Source of the DNA: Janibacter sp. HTCC2649
GTDB lineage: Bacteria > Actinomycetota > Actinomycetes > Actinomycetales > Dermatophilaceae
DNA: 64,000 nt
Direction: 5' to 3'
Assembly (NCBI RefSeq): GCF_000152705.1
Contig: NZ_CH672413.1
Location: 310,001-374,000 of the forward strand
This document shows positions 8,530-17,300 of this stretch, piece by piece. The position numbers and the translations under genes are program-made. The notes under the pieces were generated by a model. That model ran no database searches and had not been told where the DNA came from. It was given only the letters and a program-made list of their open reading frames with translations. Position 1 is the first letter of the stretch; each line of letters starts with the position of its first letter.

Positions 8530-9141
8530 ATGACCCGCGAAAATGAAGGCATCCTCGAATCGGGTGAAGCCACTTACAGGGAGGCGCGCGAGGAAACGAT
8601 CAGTCGCGGGCCATCACCCGAGACCGAAATGAAGTTGCGCCGCTCCCTGGCAGTCCTCAGATCCGCCATGGACCACCTCGAAGACACGCCGCTATTCGAG
8701 GAAGCTCACCGAGTGCTCGACGAAGCGGGCGAATTGGCGCGGACCGCCTACCCCGACGGGTGCCATCTCGAATACCGCGATAACGGCTACTTTCACGGAT
8801 GCCCGGTCGCCCTCGCACACAGTCGAGTCGCGTTAAGCCCCGAACTACTCGTACGGGAAGCGGAGTGCTCCGTTTGTCATGGCGATCCTCGTACCTGCGA
8901 CCACATTCCGGGAGAGATCTACAACGGACAGGTCTGCCACAGGCGGATCACTCGAGTCGACATTCTGGACATCATGCTCGTCGGGCGCCCCGCCACACCT
9001 GATGCCCGCATCCAGGAAATCTCGATCCCGACCCCTGAGATCGCGCGATCAATTGGTGAAAAATTCAAACCAGGCATCCCCGTCCTGTGCGACCGATGCC
9101 TCAAGCCCTGCAGTGGGGTTGCCCGGAATTTCGAAGACTGA
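8530..9141 (+). CDS. Cys-rich, probably zinc-binding protein of unknown function
   Basis: 203 residues if started at ATG 8530 (MTRENEGILES); ATG 8518 is also in frame. The N-terminal 75 residues are charged and helical. The rest holds a knuckle-like segment: GCPVALAHS, then CSVCHGDPRTCDHIPGEIYN (C113, C116, C123, H125), QVCHRR (C136), and near the end CDRCLKPC (C187, C190, C194). Spacing suggests one or two structural zinc sites. I do not recognise the family. It lies between the island kinase and a DUF6615-like gene, so a shared accessory function is possible but unproven. Confidence 0.65.
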   Translation: MTRENEGILESGEATYREAREETISRGPSPETEMKLRRSLAVLRSAMDHLEDTPLFEEAHRVLDEAGELARTAYPDGCHLEYRDNGYFHGCPVALAHSRVALSPELLVREAECSVCHGDPRTCDHIPGEIYNGQVCHRRITRVDILDIMLVGRPATPDARIQEISIPTPEIARSIGEKFKPGIPVLCDRCLKPCSGVARNFED

Positions 9142-9248
9142 TGACTCCTTTGAGCTCGTCACCCTCTCGGCCCCTCGGGACGACTCAAGCCTCCGTGATC
9201 CCGTTCATGCCACCCGGCTCGAACTGTTCTCGGCCCGCCGACTCGCCG

Positions 9249-10196
9249 TCACATAGCAATAAGCACGACCCCAGCGACAGCCTCAGAAACCTCCGATGGT
9301 ACGGACATGCCAGCCAACAAGTCGCGCACGTAGTTGGGTGGGTTCATTCGAAGCCCGCGCAACACGTGAGGAAAGTACGGAACGCCGAAGTGTCCTCGGT
9401 CGCCTGGAAGGTCTAGGAATACCTGTTCCCCAACTATTTGCAGACGTTCCGCCACTGCAGCCGACTTCTGATTCGCACGTCGGATCGAAACCGAGCGGAA
9501 GATTTGCTTCGCAATCTCGGACGGCCCTCTTTGCTCTTCAGTCAGGAATGCCCGAAGTTCGCTGCCTTCCGCCAGCTGCCTGAAGTTGACGTCCTTCACC
9601 ACCCCGGCAGGTCGGGCAGTGTCGCCAAGATCCTCGAGCGGGACTCCCTCTGCCACGGTTAGGTCAAATAGCTGCAGTTTGGTCCTCGACAATGGCAGCG
9701 ATAGTGCCGGCATCAGCGTGATCGCCATCCTTGTGCAACCCTGACACGGCACGACACCGCCATGTGTGCAGCCCATGCCCTCACGGAGGCTCGGCCCGCC
9801 CATGTAGACGCAGTAGACCGCCGGAACCTCGAACAAATCGGCGACAGCCATCAGGCTCTCCCGCTGCACACCACCACCGTGCGAAACGTCGACCGTCCAC
9901 TTTCCGGCCCCACCCTTCACCCGCTTCGCCTGCACCAACATCCCGAAGCACACGCCCGACGAAAGATCCAACCACCACCACAACCAGTCCGCCCCTACCG
10001 CCGACTCCTGCGGCCGGTTGAACACCACCGGCTTTACATACGGCAACCCCGCCGGAAGGGAGATTTCCGTAACGGTCTCCTCTGACCACGTCAGACCAGC
10101 AAGGTCCATCTCTTCCATATGCGCCTCAGCACGCACGCGGACACGCGTTAGCGCTTCTAATAACGATGCCGACTTGAGCTGCTCCTCAGTAGTCAC
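9249..10196 (-). CDS. DUF6615-like protein, possible PD-(D/E)XK nuclease fold
   Basis: About 315 residues from GTG 10196; the frame is open further upstream but would overlap the divergent gene at 10276. Residues 38-45 (WSEETVTE) are followed by ESAVGADWLWWWLD (D70) and GMLVQAKRVK (Q89-A-K91). This E...D...QxK layout resembles the PD-(D/E)XK nuclease core with Gln replacing the last acidic residue, and matches my memory of DUF6615. Four cysteines later (GMGCTHGGVVPCQGC) could bind a metal. It faces the Cys-rich gene across a 107-nt gap. Nuclease activity is inference. This is the rightmost gene I assign to the island. Confidence 0.65.
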   Translation of the reverse strand: MTTEEQLKSASLLEALTRVRVRAEAHMEEMDLAGLTWSEETVTEISLPAGLPYVKPVVFNRPQESAVGADWLWWWLDLSSGVCFGMLVQAKRVKGGAGKWTVDVSHGGGVQRESLMAVADLFEVPAVYCVYMGGPSLREGMGCTHGGVVPCQGCTRMAITLMPALSLPLSRTKLQLFDLTVAEGVPLEDLGDTARPAGVVKDVNFRQLAEGSELRAFLTEEQRGPSEIAKQIFRSVSIRRANQKSAAVAERLQIVGEQVFLDLPGDRGHFGVPYFPHVLRGLRMNPPNYVRDLLAGMSVPSEVSEAVAGVVLIAM

Positions 10197-10275
10197 GAGG
10201 ACAGTCTTACCAATGAGGTTCGGTCGCGTGCGAGACAGGCGGGCCGGTGGCCGCACTCGCTGAGATGATCGGCTG

Positions 10276-10728
10276 ATGAGCCCGGAAAGTGAGCCCTCAG
10301 ACCCTGCCGCCATCCGTCGACGCGAGGCGCGGGAGAACGCTGAGTACCACTACGCGGCCGCAGCGCGGGCGGCCGAGGCCGAGGCGCGACGTACGGCCCC
10401 GATGGTGGCGGCCTTCGCCGAGGCGATGCGGTCGGCGGGCGTCGAACCCTCCCGGCTGCGGGCATTCCCCTACAGCGGCCGCGGGACCCTTCGCACCGAC
10501 GTCGTCGGCTGGTACGTGCGACGGGACCACCGGGCTGCCGTTGGTACGGACGGCCGCTGGTACGTCCTCGTCGTGGCGCCCAGCCTGCGCGGACGGTTGG
10601 CCGGCATCCACGTCGAGCCCAGCGACGCCCCACTCCAGGTCGGAGCGGGTGGCCGGGACGGTGACTCGGTGGCTCTGGACGTCCTGCTCCAGCTGCGTCT
10701 GGATGCCGGGCCCGACTTCCCCTCCTGA
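10276..10728 (+). CDS. Hypothetical protein, Ala/Arg-rich N-terminus
   Basis: 150 residues from ATG 10276 (MSPESEPSDPAAIRRREAREN). The first 60 residues are a charged alanine-rich helix. The rest, FPYSGRGTLRTDVVGWYVRRD and GTDGRWYVLVVAPSLRGRLAGI, looks like a small beta-rich domain. I do not recognise a family. Composition resembles the core chromosome, so it is probably the first gene on the right side of the island. It is convergent with the polyprenyl synthase gene 33 nt away. Confidence 0.7.
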   Translation: MSPESEPSDPAAIRRREARENAEYHYAAAARAAEAEARRTAPMVAAFAEAMRSAGVEPSRLRAFPYSGRGTLRTDVVGWYVRRDHRAAVGTDGRWYVLVVAPSLRGRLAGIHVEPSDAPLQVGAGGRDGDSVALDVLLQLRLDAGPDFPS

Positions 10729-10761
10729 CGCCTCAAAGCAAGGGAATTGGCACAGAGCCAG

Positions 10762-11847
10762 TCAGGCGGTGCGGGCGGTGCTGATCTCGACGAGCTGGTC
10801 GAGGACTGCTGCCGCGTCGGGGGCCACGCCAGTTGCGGCGGCGAGGGAGGCGCGGGCGCTCGTGGCGAGGCGGTCGATCTCGGCCTCGACCGCGTCGACG
10901 GCTCCGGAGGCGGTGATGAGCTCGCGCAGCGTGTCGATGGCGGCCGCGTCGAGTGACGCATTGCCCAGGGCGGTGCGGAGGAGTTCGCGGCCGGCGTCGT
11001 CGGTGCCGCTCAGCGTGTGTGCGATGAGGACCGTGCGCTTGCCCTCGCGCAGGTCGTCGCCGGCCGGCTTGCCGGTGGCCTCGGGGTCACCGAAGACGCC
11101 GAGCAGATCGTCGCGCAGCTGGAAGGCGTGACCCAGATCAAGACCATAGGACGAGAGGTGAGCAAGGTCAGCCTCGCCGAGTCCACCAGCCGTGGCGCCG
11201 ATGAGGAGCGGGTGCTCGACGGTGTACTTGGCGCTCTTGTAACGGATGACCCGCTGGGCGCGCTCGATGCGTTCGCTCGCAGGCAGGCCGTCCCACGGGC
11301 GGACCGAGTCGACGACGTCGAGGAACTGCCCGGCCATGAGCTGGGTACGCATCCGGTCAAACACGACCCGACCGCGCGCCAAATCCTCGACACCCAAGCC
11401 GCTGGTGGCGACCAGTTCGTCGGTCCAGGTGAGGCAGAGGTTGCCGGCGAGGATGGCGCCCGCGACGCCGAACCGTGCGTCGTCGCCACCCCAGCCACGC
11501 TCGGTGTGGACGGCTGCGAGCGCTCGGTGAGCGGCCGGCATACCCCGTCGTGTGTCCGAGTCATCCATGACGTCGTCATGGATGAGCGCGGCGGCCTGGA
11601 AGAACTCCATGGCCGTCGCGAGGCGCACGAGCTCGTCGGAGTCGGCGCGACCGGCGGCGCGGTGTCCCCAGTAGAGGAACGCGGCACGCAGGCGCTTGCC
11701 CCCGGCCAGCAGGGAGCCCACGCGGTCGAGGAGGTCGGTGACATCGGGGCCGAGTTCGTGCAGGACGACGGCCTGGTGTCGCAGCTCTCCGTCGATGCAG
11801 GTCTGCACACGGGTGCGGAGATCTGCCTCGTCCAACGGGCTGGTCAC
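10762..11847 (-). CDS. Polyprenyl (geranylgeranyl-type) diphosphate synthase
   Basis: 361 residues from GTG 11847, chosen because an AGGAG lies 7 nt upstream. This trans-isoprenyl diphosphate synthase condenses isopentenyl diphosphate with allylic diphosphates. The first aspartate-rich motif is IHDDVMDDSDTRRG (D91, D92, D95), the second FQLRDDLLGVFGD near residue 240; GGKRLRAAFLYW is the substrate-binding segment. Product chain length cannot be fixed from sequence; a GGPP synthase of the IdsA2 (Rv2173) type fits the neighbourhood. It is divergent from metF across 71 nt, the same arrangement as Rv2173 and Rv2172c. Confidence 0.93.
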   Translation of the reverse strand: MTSPLDEADLRTRVQTCIDGELRHQAVVLHELGPDVTDLLDRVGSLLAGGKRLRAAFLYWGHRAAGRADSDELVRLATAMEFFQAAALIHDDVMDDSDTRRGMPAAHRALAAVHTERGWGGDDARFGVAGAILAGNLCLTWTDELVATSGLGVEDLARGRVVFDRMRTQLMAGQFLDVVDSVRPWDGLPASERIERAQRVIRYKSAKYTVEHPLLIGATAGGLGEADLAHLSSYGLDLGHAFQLRDDLLGVFGDPEATGKPAGDDLREGKRTVLIAHTLSGTDDAGRELLRTALGNASLDAAAIDTLRELITASGAVDAVEAEIDRLATSARASLAAATGVAPDAAAVLDQLVEISTARTA

Positions 11848-11918
11848 GAACGCTCCTCGCATCTCACGGTGTGTGAGACCTGAGCCTACGGCCTGTCTGC
11901 TGGACTAATCTCACCCGC

Positions 11919-12806
11919 ATGGCACCCCGCTCCATCCCCGGACTCCTCGCTGGCGAGCGACCCTCGGTGAGCTTCGAGTTCTTCCCGCCCAAGGACGACG
12001 CGTCCGAGGCGGCGCTCTGGGATGCCATCCGTCGGCTCGAGCGGGTGCGGCCCGATTTCGTGTCGGTGACCTACGGCGCGGGCGGGTCCACTCAGGACCG
12101 CACGGTCCGCGTCACCGAGCGCATCGCCCGCGAGACGACCCTCACCCCGTTGGGCCACCTGACCTGCGTCGGTGCCTCCGTCGAGGACATCCGTCGGGTC
12201 ATTGGGCAGTATGCCGCAGCCGGGGTGCGCAACATCCTCGCCCTGCGTGGTGACCCGCCGGGCGAGCCCGGTGGCGAGTGGGTTGCCCACCCTGAGGGGC
12301 TCAACCACGCGACCGACCTCGTGGCGCTCATCCGCACGCTCGGCGACTTCACCATCGGCGTTGCTGCATTCCCCGACGTGCACCCGGCCTCGCCGAACCT
12401 CGACCACGACGTCGAGGTCATGATCAAGAAGGCCGACGCGGGTGCGAGTTTCGCCGTGACGCAGATGGTCTTCGATGCCGACAGCTATCTGCGGCTTCGC
12501 GATCGGGTCGCCGAGCACCGCGACCTGCCGATCACTCCCGGGCTCATGCCCGTCACCAACCTCAAGCAGATCACCCGCATGACCGAGCTCATGGGGACGC
12601 CACTGCCCGCGGCCGTCGTCGACCGGCTCCAGGCCGTGAGTGAGGACCCTGCCGCCGTGCGCTCCGTCGGTGTCGAGATCGCGACCGAGATCGCTCAGCG
12701 GATGCTCGCCGAGGGCGCGCCGGGACTGCACTTCATCACGATGAACCGTTCCACCGCGACGCTCGAGGTCTACGAGAACCTCGGGCTGTCGGCCGGCGCT
12801 CGCTGA
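11919..12806 (+). CDS. metF: 5,10-methylenetetrahydrofolate reductase (MetF family)
   Basis: 295 residues, a TIM-barrel flavoprotein that reduces methylene-THF to 5-methyl-THF for methionine synthesis. Family motifs are SFEFFPPKDD (with the catalytic-type Glu), VTYGAGGST, LTCVGAS, NILALRGDPPG and TQMVFDAD. Length is normal for bacterial MetF. It is divergent from the polyprenyl synthase gene. In M. tuberculosis the syntenic Rv2172c is a divergent MetF-like protein using a different cofactor chemistry, but the motifs here look like ordinary MetF. Confidence 0.93.
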   Translation: MAPRSIPGLLAGERPSVSFEFFPPKDDASEAALWDAIRRLERVRPDFVSVTYGAGGSTQDRTVRVTERIARETTLTPLGHLTCVGASVEDIRRVIGQYAAAGVRNILALRGDPPGEPGGEWVAHPEGLNHATDLVALIRTLGDFTIGVAAFPDVHPASPNLDHDVEVMIKKADAGASFAVTQMVFDADSYLRLRDRVAEHRDLPITPGLMPVTNLKQITRMTELMGTPLPAAVVDRLQAVSEDPAAVRSVGVEIATEIAQRMLAEGAPGLHFITMNRSTATLEVYENLGLSAGAR

Positions 12807-12829
12807 TCCTGCTTGCGCGGCTCCGCGGG

Positions 12830-12865
12830 ATCTGAGTATCTCGGGCTCACCGAATCTGAGTATCT
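12830..12865. repeat. Direct repeat ATCTGAGTATCT, two copies
   Basis: ATCTGAGTATCT occurs at 12830-12841 and again at 12854-12865, a 24-nt period, between the convergent metF and ybaK-like genes. The unit between them reads CGGGCTCACCGA. A GATCC/GGATC stem with an internal GCGG/CCGC pair lies just before it (12803-12831) and may terminate metF transcription. Confidence 0.55.
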
Positions 12866-12996
12866 GTACTGATCCGGCCCCACCCGGTTGCCGCGAGAGT
12901 AGCCATGCGGCCGCGTGGCCAGGTCGGTGAGCGTGGAGGGGCGCTCGTCATCCCGGAAACGCGGCCGCGTTGCATTCCCTGAGGCGCCCAGTGCAG

Positions 12997-13518
12997 CTAG
13001 TCGACTTGGATGGCCTTGCCGCCCGTGACGCGAAGCAGCTCGTCGTAGGTCGTCCTGAAGACGGAGTGGCTGTGCCCGGCCGCTGCCCACACGTGGTCGT
13101 AGCTGCTGAGCGTCACGTCAACGACGGTGCGCAGGGGAGTGGGGTGCCCCACGGGGGCGACGCCGCCGATGGCGAAGCCGGTCCATTCGCGCACCTGCTC
13201 GGGGGTGGCCTTCTCGACGGCGGCAAGGTCGAGCAGCCCGGCAATGCGGTCCTGGTCGACCCGGCGACCACCCGAGGCGAGCACGAGCAGCGGCTCGATC
13301 GAACCGTCGTGACCACGTCCGGCGAAGACGAGTGAGTTGGCGATCTCGGAAGGGCTGATGCCGAGTGCTTCCGCAGCGGCCCGGGCGGTGCGGACAGCGT
13401 CGGGGAGGTATCGCACGACGGGCCGAACGTGGTGTGCCGCAAGGGTGCTCAGCACGGCAGCGACCGAGGGATGGTTGCTCAGGTCTCGTTCAGAGACCGT
13501 GTCCCCGGGCTGGCTCAT
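12997..13518 (-). CDS. YbaK/EbsC-family aminoacyl-tRNA deacylase
   Basis: 173 residues from ATG 13518 (MSQPGDTVSERDLSN). The fold is that of the YbaK/ProX editing domain, which hydrolyses mischarged aminoacyl-tRNAs in trans. Motifs are EIANSLVFAG, LVLASGGRRVDQDRI and TGFAIGGVAPVGH, where the GGVxPxGH loop forms the active-site wall. The true substrate tRNA is unknown. The gene is convergent with metF and divergent from the SOS-regulated dnaE2 operon. Confidence 0.9.
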   Translation of the reverse strand: MSQPGDTVSERDLSNHPSVAAVLSTLAAHHVRPVVRYLPDAVRTARAAAEALGISPSEIANSLVFAGRGHDGSIEPLLVLASGGRRVDQDRIAGLLDLAAVEKATPEQVREWTGFAIGGVAPVGHPTPLRTVVDVTLSSYDHVWAAAGHSHSVFRTTYDELLRVTGGKAIQVD

Positions 13519-13573
13519 GTCGTCAGCGTAAGGGCTTGACGGCGCGGTGTCCGGCGGTTGTACAGTGGAGTCA

Positions 13574-13589
13574 TCGAACAGATGTTCGA
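13574..13589. promoter_or_regulatory. LexA (SOS) box upstream of the dnaE2 operon
   Basis: TCGAACAGATGTTCGA is a perfect inverted repeat TCGAAC-N4-GTTCGA, matching the actinobacterial/mycobacterial LexA consensus. It lies 65 nt before the first gene of the DUF6504-HEPN-dnaE2 operon. dnaE2 is LexA-controlled in mycobacteria, so DNA-damage induction is expected here. The divergent ybaK-like gene starts 56 nt away and could also be affected. Confidence 0.88.
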
Positions 13590-13653
13590 ACGTTTGGTGG
13601 TCGTCGTGATCGACCCACTCACTCCATCCCATCCTGCCTGAGGAGGCCATGTC

Positions 13654-13971
13654 GTGGTGCGCCGGTACGAAGAACGCGTCGAGGTGCGAGTCGAGGCGGC
13701 CGTGCCCGGCATCGATGGCTCGCTCGCCGTCCGATGCCGCCCACGGGCATTCGTCTGGCGCGGCCGCATCCTCGTCGTCCGTGAGGTCCTCGACGACTGG
13801 AGCGAACGTCGGTCGTGGTGGCGCGACCTCGGTGACCTCGGCGAGCGTCCTGAGCGGCACGTCTGGCGGGTCGAGGCCGGCAGTGCCGCGGGCACGGGTG
13901 TCTATGACCTCGCCTCCGACTCCGCCGACGGCTGCAGCGACCCCTGGGTCCTGCTCCGGGCGCAGGACTGA
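13654..13971 (+). CDS. DUF6504 family protein
   Basis: 105 residues from GTG 13654 (GTG 13657 equally possible) with a GAGGAGG Shine-Dalgarno upstream. Family features are RPRAFVWRGRILVVREVLDD, then RSWWRD and HVWRVEAGSAAGTGVYDL. Function is unknown, but the family is regularly found just upstream of dnaE2 in actinobacteria. Here it is the first gene of an SOS-boxed operon, with the HEPN gene starting 5 nt after its stop. A role in the damage-inducible polymerase system is inferred from linkage. Confidence 0.85.
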   Translation: MVRRYEERVEVRVEAAVPGIDGSLAVRCRPRAFVWRGRILVVREVLDDWSERRSWWRDLGDLGERPERHVWRVEAGSAAGTGVYDLASDSADGCSDPWVLLRAQD

Positions 13972-13976
13972 TCGCC

Positions 13977-14387
13977 ATGGGTGCCGCTCCCGCTCTTGCC
14001 CTCCTCGAACAGTCCCGACAGTGCCTTGCCGAGGCGTATGCCGCTGAGCTGGCTGCCGCTCGTTACGTCACCTCCCAGGATGCCGCGATGCGCGCTGCCG
14101 CGGCTCTCGTCGCCGGTCATGCGCGCCGCGGTCGCAGCCCTCGCCAGGACCTGTGGCCGCTGCTCGCGAGCCAGGCCCCCGAACTGGGGGAGTGGGCCGA
14201 CTTCTTCGCGCTCGCGGCCGTGCGCCGTGAGCAGATCGAGTCACGCACGGCCCGGGTGTCGGTGCGCGAGGCCGACGACCTGCTGCGTGCCGCCGAGACG
14301 TTCGTCGAGGCCATCACCATCACCTTGGGTATGCCGCGTGGCGAGCGCGCTGCCCGCCGTCTCGCTGCCGCTCGCGACACCGCATGA
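13977..14387 (+). CDS. SAV_6107-type HEPN-domain protein
   Basis: 136 residues, all helical and Ala/Arg-rich. It matches the SAV_6107 HEPN family that accompanies DnaE2 in actinobacteria (LLEQSRQCLAEAYAAELAAARYVTSQDAAMRAAAALVAGHARRG and EADDLLRAAETFVEAITITLG). HEPN domains are often RNases, but I do not see a clear RxxxxH catalytic motif. Its stop overlaps the dnaE2 start by 4 nt (ATGA), implying coupled translation and a stoichiometric or regulatory link with the polymerase. Confidence 0.85.
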   Translation: MGAAPALALLEQSRQCLAEAYAAELAAARYVTSQDAAMRAAAALVAGHARRGRSPRQDLWPLLASQAPELGEWADFFALAAVRREQIESRTARVSVREADDLLRAAETFVEAITITLGMPRGERAARRLAAARDTA

Positions 14388-17300
14388 ACCCTGACTTCGT
14401 CCACCTGCATGTCGCGTCGGGCTACTCGATGCGGTTCGGGGCCTCGACCCCGGAGGACCTCGTCGAACGGGCCGCCGACGACGGGCAACCCGCGCTCGCG
14501 CTCACCGACCGCGACGGGCTCTATGGCGCGGTGCGGTTCGCGATGGCGTGTGGCAAGGCCGGTATCGCCCCCATCCTCGGGGTCGACCTCGCTGTGGGTG
14601 CGGAGCCGGTGCCGGGGCGGCCCGTGCGCAAGGTCCGCACCCCGGTGCGCGGTGGCGCAGTCGTCGACCAGCGACTGCCGCGGGTCACGGTCCTGGCGCG
14701 AGGACGCGCTGCCGGCACTGGTCGTGGGCTCGGGTGGGCGGCCCTGTGCCGGCTCGTCACCGACACCCACCTGCGGGGTGAGCGTGGACAGCCGGTGACG
14801 TTGCCGGACCTGCTCGCCCGCTGGTGCCGCGGCGGAGACCCCAGTTCAACGACCGACTTCGTGCCCCGCACGGACAACTCGCTGGCGCTCGCCGTCCGTG
14901 CGGGGCACGAAGTCGAGGAGCCGAGCCGGCTGCGGGTGCTGCTCGGGCCAGATTCCGACGTCGGGCGGGCGCTGCTGGCCCGTCGCCCCACCGAGGCCCG
15001 GGCCCTGCTCGAGAGGTGGCGCGCCATCCTGCCGCCCGACGCCCTGGCCATCGAGATCGTCGGCAACGGCGGACCCGAGGGCACCCCCGGCTCCCGCGTG
15101 CATGCCCGTCACCTGCTCGGCCTCGCCGACGAGGCTCGCGTGCCCGCAATCCTCACTGCCGCGGTCCGGCACGCCGACCGCGACGGCGTCCGCACCGTCG
15201 ACATCCTCGACGCGGCCCGTCGGTTGGTCGTCCTCGACTCCCGCCACCTCGACCGGGTCACCGACGCCGGGCACCTCGCGACCAGTGAGGAGATGTGGCT
15301 GCGGGCCCTCGAGGTCACCGGCGACAACGGCCGGGCCGCCCAGCTCATCGGCGCCACCCTGGCGCTGGCCGACGAGTGCGTCCTGGACGCCCGAGCCGAC
15401 CTCGGCATCGGTGCCGTCCACCTGCCCGAGCCGAGCATCCTGGGCATCGAGGCCGGGGTCGACCCGCACCAGGTCCTCACCGAGCGTTGTCGAGCCGCGG
15501 TCAACGGAAGGTTCCCCGCGCTGGGAGACGCGGCACGGCATACCGTGCTGTCGCGTCTTGACGACGAGCTGCGCGTCATCGCGGACCTGGGGTACCCCAC
15601 CTACTTCCTCACGGTCGCGGAGGTGACCGACCTCATCAAGGCGAGGGGCGTGCGTGTCGCGGCTCGTGGCTCGGGTGCGGGGTCGCTCGTCAACTACCTG
15701 CTCGGCATCAGTGGGGTCGACCCGATCCGGCACGACCTGCTCATGGAGCGGTTCTGCTCACCGCTGCGCGCGGAGCTGCCCGACATCGACATCGACGTGG
15801 AGTCGGCGCGACGGACCGAGATCTATGAGGCGATCCTCGACCGCTTCGGTGGCGAGCGGGTGACGTGCGTGTCGATGATGGACACCTACAAGGTGCGGCA
15901 CGCCGTCCGCGACGTCGGCGCAGCGCTCGGGATGCCGCCCATCGAGATCGACGAGATCGCCAAGGCGTTCCCGCACATCCGCGCCAAGGACGCCCGCAGT
16001 GCCATCGCGGATCTGCCCGAACTGCGTTCTCGCGGGCTGGATGCGCCCCGACTCAACACCTTCTTCGAACTCGTCGAACGCCTCGACGGACTGCCCCGAC
16101 ACATCGCCCTGCACCCGTGCGGTGTCGTCCTGTCCAACGCCGGCCTGCTCGACCGCACGCCCGTCGAGGCGAGCTGGCTCGGCTTCCCCATGAGCCACTT
16201 CGACAAGGACGACGTCGAGACGCTCGGGCTGCTCAAGCTCGACGTCCTCGGGATCCGGATGCAGTCGGCGATGGCCCACGCGGTGGCCGAGGTCCGGCGC
16301 GTCGACGGCGTCGAGGTGGACCTCGACGACGAGACGCAGGTGCCGCTCGAGGACCCGGCGACCTATCGGCTCATCCGCTCGACCCACACCCTGGGCTGCT
16401 TCCAGATCGAGAGCCCCGGGCAGCGCGAGCTCATCGGCAAGTTCGGGCCCGAGCGGTTCGGCGACCTCATCATCGACATCTCGCTCTTCCGGCCCGGACC
16501 GGTGAAGTCCGACATGATCCGGCCGTTCCTCGAGAGCCGGCACGGCTGGTCCAAACCGCAGCTTCTCCACCCGACTCTGGTGCCGGCCCTCGCCGAGACC
16601 GAAGGCGTCGTCGTCTTCCACGAGCAGGTCCTGCGGATCGTCGCCGAGACGACCGGGGTGACGCTCGCCCAGGCCGACGAGGTGCGCCGCACCATGGGAT
16701 CGCCCAAGGGTCAGGAGGAGATCGAGGCGTGGTGGCGACCGGCGGCTCGGGCGCGGGGATACGCGCCCGCCGACGTCGACCTCATCTGGTCGGTGCTCAA
16801 GTCGTTCGCCTCGTTCGGGTTCTGCAAGGCGCACGCCGCGGCCTTCGCGCTGCCGACCTATCACTCGGCCTGGCTCAAGACGCACCACCCGGCGGCGTTC
16901 CTCGCGGGGGTCCTCACCCACGACCCGGGGATGTATCCCAAGCGCCTCATCCTCGACGACGCCAGATCGCTCGGCATCGCCGTCCTCGGGCTCGACGTCA
17001 ACGGCTCGGGCGACACCTACCGCATCGAGCGGCTCGAGTGCGGTGGGGAGTCCGACTTCGTTCCGGTGCACCCTGATCTGCCCGATGCGAGTGACTACGG
17101 CATCCGGCTCTCGCTCACCGACGTCAAGGGCATCAGCGGGGCCGAGGTTGCGAGCATCGTTGCAGCACAGCCCTTCTCGAACCTCGGCGACTTCTGGTCG
17201 CGCGCCACCGTGAGTCGCCCGATCGTCGAGCGTCTCGTCATGGCCGGTGCGTTCGACTCCATGCACGGCATCGGAGGGTCAGGTTCCGGGCTGGGACGGC

